A DNA stretch of 64,000 nt from an uncultured Lachnospiraceae bacterium (GCA_910579615.1 CAJTUA010000011.1:1-64000); one strand, 5' to 3'. Counted from the stretch's first letter, positions 51,386 to 61,168 are shown. Numbers and translations are program-made. The notes: generated by a model from the sequence alone, not told the origin.

Positions 51386-51670
51386 CTACTGCAAAGCCTT
51401 ACCTGGAATTTCCAAAAACACACTTATCCCAAACCCAAGGCATGCCGGTACGGCCACAAATTGTATCGCAATCATAAAAAACTGGCTGGCATGGTTTTCG
51501 ATTGCCCGGAAAACAAACTCACTTATCAGGGTAACTGCAAAAAATACTACAAACAGAATAATCCGCAGCTTTTTACTTTTGATTTTCCTCCCGACCAGTA
51601 CCGCAAAAAGCAGCAGCACCAACAGCAAAGCACACACACCAATTTCCTCCAAAAAAGGAAAAAAAGCCAT
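51386..51670 (-). CDS. Small membrane protein
   Basis: Protein of 94 residues with three hydrophobic segments (about 10-28, 36-55 and 66-88). No known family. GGGGGG is upstream of the ATG. It lies 21 bases after the U32-type gene, so it is likely co-transcribed. Confidence 0.6.
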   Translation of the reverse strand: MAFFPFLEEIGVCALLLVLLLFAVLVGRKIKSKKLRIILFVVFFAVTLISEFVFRAIENHASQFFMIAIQFVAVPACLGFGISVFLEIPGKALQ

Positions 51671-51691
51671 CTTGCCAATCCCCCCTTCATA

Positions 51692-52969
51692 TCAGCCCCC
51701 GGATTCCTTTTCCTGTCTGACTAAATCAAATGCCGAAAGTTCTTTATCAAACCGCACAAAAATTTCCTGCTGCGGGTGCGGGCAGCTCTCCATCGCATTG
51801 CCTTCGCTATCGCGGATGGCAATCACCTTCACCGCCACATTCTCCCCGGATGGCTTCATGGCTTCCGCCGCATCGCCGACACAGAATTTATTGCGCTGCT
51901 GCATTTTACACCAGCCATCCTTTACATCATAGACAATACCAAGGTACGTATAATCCTTTATATATACATTATTATCATAAATCTGCGCGTCCGAACCCGG
52001 CTTGCCGAAGAAAAATCCGGTCGTGTACTGTCGGTAAGTGCATTTTCCAATCTCTCCGCGGTACCAGGAAAGATTTTCACGGTAAAGCTCCTCCGACACA
52101 AAATAATCGTCGATTGCCCTGCGGTATGTGCGTGCCACCGCCGCCACATAGAGCGCGGTTTTCATGCGCCCCTCCACTTTAAAGCTGTCAATCCCCGCGC
52201 CCACAAGCTCCGGGATATGCTCCACCATGCAAAGGTCGCGCGAGTTAAAAATATAGGTGCCGCGGTCATTCTCAAAGACCGGAAGGTACTCGCCCGGCCT
52301 TGTCTCTTCCATCAGATAATACTTCCAACGGCATGGGTGAGTGCAGGCACCAAGGTTGGCATCCCTGCCTGTAAAATAATTGCTCAAAAGGCAGCGCCCC
52401 GAGTAGGAAATGCACATTGCCCCGTGCACAAAGGTTTCAAGCTCCAGCCCATCCGGGATATGCGCACGGATATCCGCAATCTCCGCTAAAGAAAGCTCCC
52501 GCGCTGTCACAATGCGCTTCACCCCCTGTTTTTTCCAGAACAGGCAAGTACGGTAATTAACATTGTTCGCCTGCGTGCTGATATGGATGTCCATATCCGG
52601 CACGGTTTCTTTCGCAATCTCAAATACACCCGGGTCGGAAATAATCAGTGCGTCCGGATGAATGCCGGAAAGCTCTTTAAAATATTTTTCCACGCCGTCC
52701 AAATCCGCATCGTGCGCCGTGATATTCGCCGTCACGTACACCTTTTTCCCGCGCGCGTGTGCAAATTCGATGCCTGCCCCCATCTCCTCCATCGAAAAAT
52801 TTTTTGCCTTCGCCCGAAGCCCGTAATGCTCACCGCCGATATAGACCGCGTCCGCTCCGTACATCACGGCGACCTGCAGGACTTCAAGGCTGCTCGCCGG
52901 AATTAAAAGTTCTGGCTTGATGCCTTTTCGTGCCGGATTGTTCTGTTCATTTTTACCATCTCTGTTCAT
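51692..52969 (-). CDS. U32-family protein (TrhP-like tRNA hydroxylation)
   Basis: Peptidase family U32 member of 425 residues, though the family's known role is not proteolysis but RNA modification: TrhP makes 5-hydroxyuridine at tRNA wobble position 34 using prephenate. Hallmarks are PASSLEVLQVAVMYGADAVY, the U32 signature ETFVHGAMCISYSGRCLLS and ACTHPCRWKY, which give the cysteine set. It is upstream of a small membrane-protein gene and follows an O-methyltransferase gene of the matching pathway (mo5U34). Confidence 0.88.
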   Translation of the reverse strand: MNRDGKNEQNNPARKGIKPELLIPASSLEVLQVAVMYGADAVYIGGEHYGLRAKAKNFSMEEMGAGIEFAHARGKKVYVTANITAHDADLDGVEKYFKELSGIHPDALIISDPGVFEIAKETVPDMDIHISTQANNVNYRTCLFWKKQGVKRIVTARELSLAEIADIRAHIPDGLELETFVHGAMCISYSGRCLLSNYFTGRDANLGACTHPCRWKYYLMEETRPGEYLPVFENDRGTYIFNSRDLCMVEHIPELVGAGIDSFKVEGRMKTALYVAAVARTYRRAIDDYFVSEELYRENLSWYRGEIGKCTYRQYTTGFFFGKPGSDAQIYDNNVYIKDYTYLGIVYDVKDGWCKMQQRNKFCVGDAAEAMKPSGENVAVKVIAIRDSEGNAMESCPHPQQEIFVRFDKELSAFDLVRQEKESGG

Positions 52970-53073
52970 ATATTTTTCCCTGCCTTACCCATCCTTTTTC
53001 TTCTTTTCCGTCATGCCATGCCTGTTGGATTCTCTCCCGTGGACCACGGGTGCACCGCTGCGGGATTGGCTTC

Positions 53074-53871
53074 CTACCGCAATGTCGTCAATGCCATCCC
53101 GTCCCCGACCGGAAGAACCGCCGTGTTCAAATCCGCCCGGTGCGTCAGCTCATGCAGATACTCCCGCATCCGCATATGAATCGTCCGGTCGCGCCGCTCA
53201 ACCGCAAATTTTGATGACGCAATGCTGCCCTCCTGCAATACATTGTCCGTCACAAACATCCCATTTGGCGCAAGAAGCTTCAAAATATATGGCAGAAAAT
53301 TCATGTACTGCCCCTTCGCCGCGTCCATAAAAATAAAATCGTATGGCGCAAAAAACGCCCCATCCTCCCAGACGGAGGCCTCCCCCGCCGGAAGGTACAC
53401 TTCAAAGGCGCGCCAATTCGTCATCCTGTATTTCTCCGGCAAAAGATTCTGCCCCATTCCTTCCGGGTGCACTAACGGCACATCCCCTTCGAGCAGTTTT
53501 TTCAGCACATCGGCGGCTTCCCCAATCAGGAGCGCGATGTCCCCCGCCCTCGGCGACTGCTTTAAGTTCTCCTTCGCCGCACCAACACGCATTGCAACCT
53601 TTTCCACCGTCACAATCCTTGCCCCTTCCGGCATATATTCCCCCATATACATACACGAAAAGCCAACTGCCGTCCCAATCTCCAAAATCCGCATTGGCCT
53701 CCTTGCACGCAGCAAAAAACGCAAAAGTGCCTGAGCATCCTTGCGGATAATCGGCACCTCACCAGCCATTGCATTTTTTTCAAGTTCTTCCAGATAGCGC
53801 GGCATATCTGGCTCCAACGCGCGAAGATATGACGCAATCCTCTCCTCTACAATCATCGATGTATCATTCAT
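53074..53871 (-). CDS. O-methyltransferase, TrmR-like
   Basis: SAM-dependent methyltransferase of 265 residues of the catechol-O-methyltransferase group. Motif I ILEIGTAVGFSCMYMGEY, the metal Asp in FIFMDAAKGQY and the DNVL after it are present. An about 45-residue insertion occurs between motifs I and II (VHPEGMGQNLLPEKYRM). B. subtilis TrmR methylates ho5U34 to mo5U34 in tRNA; the U32 partner is the next gene, which supports that role. ATG 53871 has GGAAGG upstream. Confidence 0.78.
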   Translation of the reverse strand: MNDTSMIVEERIASYLRALEPDMPRYLEELEKNAMAGEVPIIRKDAQALLRFLLRARRPMRILEIGTAVGFSCMYMGEYMPEGARIVTVEKVAMRVGAAKENLKQSPRAGDIALLIGEAADVLKKLLEGDVPLVHPEGMGQNLLPEKYRMTNWRAFEVYLPAGEASVWEDGAFFAPYDFIFMDAAKGQYMNFLPYILKLLAPNGMFVTDNVLQEGSIASSKFAVERRDRTIHMRMREYLHELTHRADLNTAVLPVGDGMALTTLR

Positions 53872-53963
53872 AGTCGTTTTCCTTCCGCACTTCCCGTTTT
53901 TTCTATATTCCCGGGCATACAGAAAAATGTTCCCCATTCCCCTGTATGCCCGGTGCTCCCATC

Positions 53964-54515
53964 TTAGTTACCAGACGCCTTATCCTCGCCGCCCTTTTCG
54001 TCATCCGAAGTTCCATCCGCGTCATCCTTGCCGGAACCTTCCGCGCCGGAAATGTCCCCGTCTGCCGTATCACCTTTCCCGCCGCCGATGCCCTCCTGCG
54101 CGGATTCAATGCTTTCCTCGTCAGCGATGGAATTTTTCGCATCCGTAATAATCTCCAGGATTTCATCGTAATCCATCGAGGTATTCAGGATGTAGGTTCC
54201 CGGCATGATGTCCTCATTCCTTAGCTTTGTCCGAAAATAAAAGGAATATTTGTCCACGATGACAAGGCTCGTCTCAAGCTTCGTCGCAATATTCATTGTC
54301 GTCTCACCGCGGTAAATCTGGACGGGCACATCCGTTCCCGGAGCCTCTGTGCGCGCCACGGAGCCAAACACCTCATACGAAAAACGGTATAGGAATGTCG
54401 CCCCTTTATACACGGCGGCAACAACCAAAGTATAAAATATAATGTTTAAAATAAACCGCGTAACCGCCCCTGTTAAGCGCAGCGCAAGCTTTCCCGATGT
54501 TGATGACTTCTTCAT
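53964..54515 (-). CDS. MltG/YceG-like membrane protein, short form
   Basis: Protein of 183 residues: one N-terminal membrane helix (about 20-45), then a LysM-like domain as in the front of endolytic transglycosylase MltG (GETTMNIATKLETSLVIVDK, DIMPGTYILNTSMDYDEILE), but the catalytic lytic transglycosylase part is missing. The tail is highly acidic Gly/Asp/Glu. It follows RNase J by 13 bases. It may be regulatory or a truncated form. Confidence 0.7.
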   Translation of the reverse strand: MKKSSTSGKLALRLTGAVTRFILNIIFYTLVVAAVYKGATFLYRFSYEVFGSVARTEAPGTDVPVQIYRGETTMNIATKLETSLVIVDKYSFYFRTKLRNEDIMPGTYILNTSMDYDEILEIITDAKNSIADEESIESAQEGIGGGKGDTADGDISGAEGSGKDDADGTSDDEKGGEDKASGN

Positions 54516-54528
54516 ATTGCAGCCTTTC

Positions 54529-56598
54529 CTATACTTCCATAATAATCGGCAGAATCATTGGATTGCGCTTCATCTTCTTCCAGAGATAATCGCTCAGCGA
54601 ATCCTTGATTTCATTTTTTATTTTACCCCAGTCCGTTGTGTTTCTCGCAAAGCAGTGGTCAAGTGCCTCGTTAACGACCTCCGCCGCCTCCTCCATGAGA
54701 TTCTCCGACTCGCGCACATAGACAAACCCACGCGAGACGATGTCTGGTCCGGCAAGCAGCTGGTTGGAATATTTTTCAAGCGTCAGCACAACGATAATCA
54801 GGCCGTTCTCCGACAGATACTGCCTGTCACGCAGCACGATATTGCCGACATCGCCCACACCAAGACCGTCCACGAAAATCCCCTGCGCCGGAACGCTCCC
54901 GGTCACTGCCGCGAAGTCCTCGTCAAGCTCAAGCACATCGCCCGATTTTAAGAGGAATACATTTTCCTTCGGCACACCCATCTCCTGCGCAAGCTCGCGG
55001 TGGCGGTTGCGGTGGCGGTACTCGCCGTGCACCGGAATCGCGTACTTCGGTCTTGTCAGCGCGTAAATCAGCTTGATTTCCTCCTGGCAGGCATGACCGG
55101 ATACATGCGTATCCTGGAAAATCACCTTCGCGCCCATCATCGTCAGCTCATTGATAACCTTCGAGACACTCTTTTCGTTGCCCGGAATCGGCGTGGAACT
55201 AAAAATCACGGTATCGCCAGGCTTAATGTATACTTTCTTGTGAATGTTTGCCGCCATGCGGGAGAGCGCTGCCATCGCCTCGCCCTGGCTTCCCGTCGTG
55301 ACAAGCGTAAGCTGGTCATCCGTATAGTTTTTCATTTCCTCAATATCAATCAGAAGATTGTCCGGAATATCAATATAGCCGAGTTCCATTGCCGTCGTGA
55401 TGATATTGACCATGCTGCGGCCTTCAATCACAACCTTCCTGCCATATTTGCTCGCCGAATTGATAATCTGCTGCACACGGTCCACATTCGATGCAAACGT
55501 CGCGATGATAATGCGGTTGCTGCGGTTTTCGGCAAAAATATTGTCAAAGGTCTTCCCAACCGTGCGCTCGGACGGTGTAAAGCCTGGCCGCAGCACATTC
55601 GTGCTCTCGCAAAGAAGTGCCAGAACGCCCTTCCTGCCAAGCTCACCGAAACGCTGCAAATCAATCATATCACCGAACACCGGCGTGTAGTCCACCTTGA
55701 AATCGCCCGTGTGGATAATCAGCCCCGCCGGGCTGAAAATCGCAAGTGCTGCCGCATCCGCAATGCTGTGGTTCGTGCGGATAAACTCCACGCGGAAACA
55801 CCCAAGGTTTACCGACTGCCCATACTTGACAATCCTGCGCTTCGTGGATTTTAGCAGGTTATGCTCCTTTAACTTATTCTCGATAATGCCGATGGTCAGC
55901 TTCGTCGCATATACCGGCACATTGATTTCCTTTAAGACATACGGCAGGGAACCGATGTGGTCCTCATGCCCGTGCGTGATGGCAAAGCCTTTTACCTTCT
56001 CGATATTATCTTTCAGATAGGTGATATCCGGAATGACCAGGTCAATCCCCAGCATATCATCCTCCGGGAACGCTAAGCCGCAGTCCACAATCATAATGCT
56101 GTCATCATACTCAATCGCGGTAATGTTCATACCAATCTGCTCTAAACCGCCAAGCGGAATAATCTTTAACCGACCTGCGCCCTCCGCTGCTCTTTGCCTC
56201 TGCGCCGCCGCGCCGCGCCCGCTTTTCTTTGTGGCAGGCTCCACGGTGGCCGGAAGGTTTTCCACCGCCACTATCTCTTCCTTCTTTCGCTTCCCCGCAC
56301 CCCTTACTGCTTTCGCGCGCGGTGCAAGGGTGGCTTTCGGTGTCATTACAGCTTTCGTTGCAATGGTATTCTTTGGCGCCGCCGCTGCTTTTTGTGGTAC
56401 ATTCCTCGACGCAGGCTTTTCTTTCACACTCTTTTTGGCGGGCTTTTCTTCCTGCGCCGCTTTCGCATCTTCCTTTTGCGCGGTTACCTTCCTCCCCGGT
56501 CTTCCTGCTATCCTCGGTTTTCTTGTCTTTCTCTCCTGGTGTGCCGGTTTTTCCATGTTCTGTCCGTTCTCTTCCGGCAATTCATTCTCTCTCTTCAA
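54529..56598 (-). CDS. rnj: Ribonuclease J with long basic N-terminal extension
   Basis: Metallo-beta-lactamase/beta-CASP 5'-exo- and endoribonuclease of 689 residues, the main 5' RNA decay enzyme in Firmicutes. THGHEDHIG gives the metal ligands, and HTGDFKVDYTP, TTGSQGEAMAAL, VHGEYRHRNRH and the C-terminal domain follow. The first 142 residues are Lys/Ala/Pro-rich and disordered; typical RNase J is about 555 residues. The extension may bind RNA or partner proteins (inference). Confidence 0.95.
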   Translation of the reverse strand: MKRENELPEENGQNMEKPAHQERKTRKPRIAGRPGRKVTAQKEDAKAAQEEKPAKKSVKEKPASRNVPQKAAAAPKNTIATKAVMTPKATLAPRAKAVRGAGKRKKEEIVAVENLPATVEPATKKSGRGAAAQRQRAAEGAGRLKIIPLGGLEQIGMNITAIEYDDSIMIVDCGLAFPEDDMLGIDLVIPDITYLKDNIEKVKGFAITHGHEDHIGSLPYVLKEINVPVYATKLTIGIIENKLKEHNLLKSTKRRIVKYGQSVNLGCFRVEFIRTNHSIADAAALAIFSPAGLIIHTGDFKVDYTPVFGDMIDLQRFGELGRKGVLALLCESTNVLRPGFTPSERTVGKTFDNIFAENRSNRIIIATFASNVDRVQQIINSASKYGRKVVIEGRSMVNIITTAMELGYIDIPDNLLIDIEEMKNYTDDQLTLVTTGSQGEAMAALSRMAANIHKKVYIKPGDTVIFSSTPIPGNEKSVSKVINELTMMGAKVIFQDTHVSGHACQEEIKLIYALTRPKYAIPVHGEYRHRNRHRELAQEMGVPKENVFLLKSGDVLELDEDFAAVTGSVPAQGIFVDGLGVGDVGNIVLRDRQYLSENGLIIVVLTLEKYSNQLLAGPDIVSRGFVYVRESENLMEEAAEVVNEALDHCFARNTTDWGKIKNEIKDSLSDYLWKKMKRNPMILPIIMEV

Positions 56599-56642
56599 AT
56601 TATCCTCTCATTCTGCCGCCCATGCGGCGTTTCATTCAAAAA

Positions 56643-56936
56643 TCAATCGTCATCCGCAACGATATCCACATCCTCCAAAAGCTCCTCAAAAAGTCCCGCA
56701 ACGGCGCGCAGTTCCTCCTCATCCTCCACAACCTCATATACTGCCTCCGCGCTCTCCTGCCCGGATAAATCCTTCAGGATATAGACCTGTGCTTCCTCTA
56801 AGGCCTCATCCTCCGTCACAAGAAGATAGTTGACCCCGTAAAATTTCGTCTGTTCCAGCACGCGAAACTGCACTGTCACACCGTCCTCCGCCACAAACGG
56901 AATCCTTGCGCCGCCCGTATTTTTCTCTGTACCCAT
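56643..56936 (-). CDS. DUF1292 family protein
   Basis: Acidic protein of 97 residues (FRVLEQTKFYGVNYLLVTED, YEVVEDEEELRAVAGLFEEL). DUF1292 proteins usually sit beside ruvX and ireB, as here. Function unknown. The ATG at 56936 is preferred over 57014, since the extra residues look like non-conserved low complexity. Confidence 0.8.
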   Translation of the reverse strand: MGTEKNTGGARIPFVAEDGVTVQFRVLEQTKFYGVNYLLVTEDEALEEAQVYILKDLSGQESAEAVYEVVEDEEELRAVAGLFEELLEDVDIVADDD

Positions 56937-56962
56937 TCCTGACCACGCCCTTCTAAAATTCT

Positions 56963-57421
56963 TTACTGCACATCCGGTGCTTCCGGTCCTGCTTCCTTTT
57001 GGTTTGCGCGCCAATCCAGATAGCTCTGTAAAATGACCGCCGCGGCAATCTTATCCACGACCGCCATCTTTTTTTTCAGCCCCACCTGTGCCATGTCAAG
57101 CACGCGGTGCGCCGTAACCGTCGTCAGGCGCTCATCCCAGAGCACCGTCTCAATCCCCGTCCTTCTGCGGATATCTTCCGCGAACGCCTCGCATTTTTGC
57201 GCGCGTTCCCCCACGGTATTGTTCATGTTCTTCGGATAACCGATGACAATGAGCGCAACCTGATATTCGTCCGCCAATGCCTCAATGCGCGCATACGTCT
57301 GCCGCAGCTTGTTCTCCTGTTTGCGCCTTATGACCTCAAGCCCCTGCGCCGTGCACAAAAGTTCATCGCTGACCGCAACGCCCACCGTTGCCGCACCGAC
57401 ATCCAATCCCATTATTCTCAT
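56963..57421 (-). CDS. ruvX: Holliday-junction resolvase-like RuvX (YqgF)
   Basis: RNase H-like nuclease of 152 residues linked to rRNA maturation and recombination. First strand Asp in [16 protein letters not shown], middle [13 protein letters not shown], last Asp in [17 protein letters not shown] precedes the ATG at 57421. Part of the ireB-ruvX-DUF1292 cluster. Confidence 0.93.
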   Translation of the reverse strand: MRIMGLDVGAATVGVAVSDELLCTAQGLEVIRRKQENKLRQTYARIEALADEYQVALIVIGYPKNMNNTVGERAQKCEAFAEDIRRRTGIETVLWDERLTTVTAHRVLDMAQVGLKKKMAVVDKIAAAVILQSYLDWRANQKEAGPEAPDVQ

Positions 57422-57639
57422 AGTTTTCCCCACACAAAGGGTTTCCAAACCAAACCCCTAAAATTTGTTAAAAACTCAGGTTCCATCCACACCAGGCGCA
57501 CTGCCCGAACCACAAAATTCTGCATTTTTCGTGCATTTTACACACTCCTGCGCCTAAAAAAACGCGCAAAAAACAGACGAACGCCGTTCGCTTGAAAACC
57601 CTGTACAAAACCGCCCATTGCAGCTTACCATAAAACAGC

Positions 57640-57900
57640 CTACCGGAAATGGTACTGCACATAATCCCTTAACAACTCTTCTATAATCTCATCACGTTCT
57701 ACTTTCATAATAAGGCTTCTCGCCCCAAGATGACTGGTGATGTAGGTCGGGTCACCGGACATCACATAGCCGACAATCTGGTTGACCGGATTATATCCTT
57801 TTTCTGTCAACGCGCGGTAAACAGTCGCAATCACTTCCTTCACGCCCTGCTCCTGCTCTTTCTGCGCACTAAAATACTGTGTGTTGGATAATTCCTGCAT
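57640..57900 (-). CDS. ireB: IreB-family regulatory phosphoprotein
   Basis: Small helical protein of 86 residues, the target of the Ser/Thr kinase IreK in enterococci. Signature [20 protein letters not shown] and [18 protein letters not shown] at 57900 has AAAGGA upstream; an upstream ATG at 57930 would add 10 residues. Next to ruvX. Confidence 0.9.
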   Translation of the reverse strand: MQELSNTQYFSAQKEQEQGVKEVIATVYRALTEKGYNPVNQIVGYVMSGDPTYITSHLGARSLIMKVERDEIIEELLRDYVQYHFR

Positions 57901-57990
57901 CGTTTTCACATCCTTTGCTGTAATCCCCATTTTTGCCTTCGAATAACCGCTTGTCCTATATCATAATACAAACTGCCAAAAATTTCAATC

Positions 57991-59424
57991 CTATTTCGAT
58001 TCTTTTCTTTCAATCATTCGAATTTCTCCTGCGAAATCGCCGTTTATATGACCTTTTATGCATATATTGGACAAATCTTCCTCCGTCCTCATGGCAAATT
58101 TTACATACCGGCTGTTATGGCCGACCATAAATGCCTGCCCGTCCAGGATAACCCTCTCCTCAAAAAGCACCTCGGTCTGCTGCCCGGTGAAAAGCTGCTC
58201 ATACGCGTCTCGCATTGTTTTCTCAAGCGCAATCAGTTCTTCGCTGCGCCGCGCCTTTATCTCCTCTGCGACCTGCCCGGGCATCTCTGCTGCCTTCGTG
58301 CCTTTCCTGCGGGAATATTTGAAGATATGCATCTGCGCAAACTGTACTTTTTGCACGAACTGCACGGTCTGCTGAAATTCCTCCTCGCTCTCCCCCGGAA
58401 ACCCGGCAATCACATCCGTTGTGATGGCAGGATGGTCGAAATAACGGCGCAGGATTTCGCAGCTTTTTAAGTATTCTTCCGTGCTGTAGCGGCGGTTCAT
58501 GCGCTGCAGGGTCGCATCACAGCCGCTTTGCAGCGAGAGGTGGAAATGCGGGCAGACCTTCGTTTTAGCGATTGCCGCCGCAAACCGTTCCGTCACGATG
58601 CGGGGTTCTAAGGAGCCTAGCCTTATCCTTGTAATCCCGGGCACCGCATCAATCTGGCGAACCAGCTTTACAAGCGGCATATCTTCGTTATCAAGGGCAA
58701 GGAAAAAGCGCTCCTTTTCCGGGTAGGCTTCCATCCCGTAGGAGGAAAGGTGGATTCCGGTCAGCACGATTTCCTGGTACCCCGCCGCGGCAAGGCGGCG
58801 CACCTCCGCCTCCACTTCTGAAATCCCCCGGCTGCGGATTCTGCCGCGCGCAAACGGGATGATGCAGTATGTACAAAATTGATTGCAGCCATCCTGCACT
58901 TTGATGTATGCCCTTGTTTTTTCCGCAACGGCAACGCTCAGCTCTTCATAATTCTTTTCCCGTGAAATCTGTGCAACCAAAGAGGGCTTGTCCGTTTCGC
59001 ATATGGGCGTTTTCTTAACTTCTGATACACCGCCGTTGCCCACGCCGTTTCTTCTAATTTTTTCCATATGCCGCAAGACAAGGTTTACCACCTCGCTTTT
59101 ATGGTTGTTCCCGACAAGGACATCCACCGCGAAATCTTTTTTTAAGTCTTCCTCTGCCGCCTGCACATAGCAGCCCGCCGCGACGACAATCCCCCCTGGA
59201 TTTTTCTTTTTTGCCCGGTGCAGCATCTGGCGCGATTTCCGGTCTGCGATATTGGTCACTGTGCAGGTATTGACAATATAAATGTCGGCGCACTCCTCAA
59301 AATCCACGGTCTGCGCCCCCGCCGCCTCAAAAAGTTCCCGCATCGCCTCCGTCTCGTAGGCATTCACCTTGCAGCCAAGGGATAAAAACGCCGCGCGCTT
59401 TCCCGAAAGCAGTCCTTCCTCCAT
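57991..59424 (-). CDS. mtaB: tRNA t6A37 methylthiotransferase MtaB
   Basis: Radical-SAM enzyme of 477 residues that converts t6A to ms2t6A in tRNA reading ANN codons. N-terminal UPF0004 domain with cluster Cys in SLGCKVNAYE, NTCTVTNIADRKS and VAAGCYVQ; radical-SAM motif CNQFCTYC; C-terminal TRAM domain (LLFEERVILDGQAFMVGH-like, TGQQTEVLFEE). GCKVN points to MtaB rather than MiaB or RimO. Confidence 0.95.
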   Translation of the reverse strand: MEEGLLSGKRAAFLSLGCKVNAYETEAMRELFEAAGAQTVDFEECADIYIVNTCTVTNIADRKSRQMLHRAKKKNPGGIVVAAGCYVQAAEEDLKKDFAVDVLVGNNHKSEVVNLVLRHMEKIRRNGVGNGGVSEVKKTPICETDKPSLVAQISREKNYEELSVAVAEKTRAYIKVQDGCNQFCTYCIIPFARGRIRSRGISEVEAEVRRLAAAGYQEIVLTGIHLSSYGMEAYPEKERFFLALDNEDMPLVKLVRQIDAVPGITRIRLGSLEPRIVTERFAAAIAKTKVCPHFHLSLQSGCDATLQRMNRRYSTEEYLKSCEILRRYFDHPAITTDVIAGFPGESEEEFQQTVQFVQKVQFAQMHIFKYSRRKGTKAAEMPGQVAEEIKARRSEELIALEKTMRDAYEQLFTGQQTEVLFEERVILDGQAFMVGHNSRYVKFAMRTEEDLSNICIKGHINGDFAGEIRMIERKESK

Positions 59425-59517
59425 ATTGCTCCGACACCTCTCTCATTTTTTTATGAATAATTCAGTTTTTGTTTCCCATATCCTTCACAATGTCAAGAAT
59501 TTTATGAACTTTGCATA

Positions 59518-59546
59518 TTGACATTTAAAGATGCAAACGGTAGTAT
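59518..59546 (+). promoter_or_regulatory. Promoter of the HPr-like gene
   Basis: TTGACA, 17 bases, TAGTAT on the plus strand; the leader is about 66 bases. Confidence 0.8.
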
Positions 59547-59618
59547 AGTATTAAGAGTTCGCATTGCGCGCTCACCATGGAAATTATAATAATGCATGTT
59601 TATGAGGAGGAACACACA

Positions 59619-59852
59619 ATGAAAACAGTCAGGATTTCTTTAAATTCTATCGATAAGGTTAAGGCTTTTGTAAATGACGTGACAAAGTTTGATGCCGATT
59701 TTGACCTTGTATCGGGCAGGTATGTTATCGACGCGAAGTCCATCATGGGAATTTTCAGCCTTGACTTATCAAAACCGATTGACTTAAACATCCACAGCGA
59801 GGATGACACCGAGAAGGTGCTTGAGGCATTAAAGCCGTACATCGTGGAGTAA
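59619..59852 (+). CDS. HPr-fold protein lacking the catalytic histidine
   Basis: HPr-like protein of 77 residues. The Ser46-region AKSIMGIFSLDLSKPIDLNI is conserved, but the loop that normally reads GLHARPA is replaced by LNSIDKVKAF, so His15 is absent and it cannot pass phosphate in the PTS. Crh is a similar regulatory HPr with Ser46 but no His15. The protein may be a Ser-phosphorylated regulator or a structural homologue. GAGGAGG before ATG 59619; own promoter and terminator. Confidence 0.88.
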   Translation: MKTVRISLNSIDKVKAFVNDVTKFDADFDLVSGRYVIDAKSIMGIFSLDLSKPIDLNIHSEDDTEKVLEALKPYIVE

Positions 59853-59875
59853 TCCGGGCAGATACTTAACGCAGG

Positions 59876-59905
59876 GGGGATACGTGGCAGTATCCCCTTT
59901 TTTTT
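59876..59905 (+). terminator. Terminator of the HPr-like gene
   Basis: GGGGATAC / GTATCCCC stem followed by TTTTTTTT. Confidence 0.93.
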
Positions 59906-59983
59906 GTGCGCATGGGCGCGAAAGAAACCTGGCTGCTTTGCAGTACGCGCCCTGTGCGGTGGACAGCAAAGAAAGCGTTCCCC

Positions 59984-61168
59984 CTACCCGTTCGTCGATA
60001 TCCAGATAACTTCCGTTGTTTCAACCGCCGTCCTTACCAGCTCGTCCATTCTTTCTGCAAGCAGTTTTTCCGACTTTTCAATCGCGGACAGCACGGGCTT
60101 TGTCACCGGATGCTTTGCCACAAAAATCGTACAGCAGTCCTCAAACGGCTCAATCGAAGTCTCAAAAGTTCCGATTTTTTCCGCGACCGCCACAATCTCC
60201 TGCTTGTCAAACCCAATCACCGGGCGGAATACCGGCAGCTCGCACACCGCGTTTGTCGCGTTTAGGCTCTGCATCGTCTGGCTTGCCACCTGCCCGATGC
60301 TCTCCCCCGTAATCAGCCCAAGGCAGCCATCCTTTTTCGCGAAATGCTCCGCAATCCGCATCATATAGCGGCGCATGATGATGGTCAGCTCCTCGTGCGG
60401 GCATGTCTCATAGATATAGAGCTGGATATCCGTAAAATTCACGACATGCAGGCGGATTGGGCCGGTGTATGCCGAGATAATGCGCGCCAAATCCACCACT
60501 TTTTGTTTTGCGCGCTCACTCGTGTAAGGCGGCGCATGGAAATAGGTCGCTTCAATCGCCACGCCGCGCTTGGCAATCATGTAGCCTGCCACCGGGCTGT
60601 CGATTCCGCCCGAAAGCAGCAGCATTGCCTTCCCCCCTGTGCCGACCGGCATTCCGCCAGGTCCCGGGATAATCTGCGAATACACATAGGTCTTCGTGCG
60701 CACCTCAACGTGCACACGCACCTTTGGGTTGTGCACATCCACTTTCATTTCCGGGAAACGGTGAAGCAGGTACTCCCCCATCCGCGCACAGATTTCCGGG
60801 GAAGTGATGGGGTATTGTTTGCTTGCGCGCTTTGCCTCCACCTTAAAAGTGAAATTTTTATCCTCATAAAACTGTTCGATATAGCGCCCGGTGCCCGTCG
60901 TAATCTCCTCCCAGTCCGTGCTTTCAATCACAACGACCGGGCAGATGCCCCAGACACCAAACACTGTTTTTAATGCATCCACGGTTTCGTCATAGTCAAA
61001 GCCGTCCGGGCATTCGACAAAAATCCTGCCCTGCTCGCGCACCACATGATATTCCCCGAGCCTTGCGAGCGTAAACTGTACCTGGTCGCGCAGCGCGTTC
61101 TCAAACACATTGCGGTTTTTGCCCTTCAGCCCGATTTCCGCGTATTTTAACAAAAATGCCTTATACAT
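59984..61168 (-). CDS. thiI: tRNA 4-thiouridine synthase ThiI
   Basis: ATP-dependent thiolation of uridine 8 in tRNA and sulfur donor for thiamine; 394 residues. N-terminal ferredoxin-like and THUMP domains (about 1-165) then the PP-loop ATPase LLSGGIDSPVAGYMIAKRG. No rhodanese domain follows, as in Bacillus ThiI, which uses a partner desulfurase; a desulfurase gene lies upstream. AAGGAG before ATG 61168. Confidence 0.95.
   Translation of the reverse strand: MYKAFLLKYAEIGLKGKNRNVFENALRDQVQFTLARLGEYHVVREQGRIFVECPDGFDYDETVDALKTVFGVWGICPVVVIESTDWEEITTGTGRYIEQFYEDKNFTFKVEAKRASKQYPITSPEICARMGEYLLHRFPEMKVDVHNPKVRVHVEVRTKTYVYSQIIPGPGGMPVGTGGKAMLLLSGGIDSPVAGYMIAKRGVAIEATYFHAPPYTSERAKQKVVDLARIISAYTGPIRLHVVNFTDIQLYIYETCPHEELTIIMRRYMMRIAEHFAKKDGCLGLITGESIGQVASQTMQSLNATNAVCELPVFRPVIGFDKQEIVAVAEKIGTFETSIEPFEDCCTIFVAKHPVTKPVLSAIEKSEKLLAERMDELVRTAVETTEVIWISTNG

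Noticed and set aside
55000..55854. Long plus-strand frame opposite RNase J
   Set aside because: Antisense shadow with no start signal or recognisable product.
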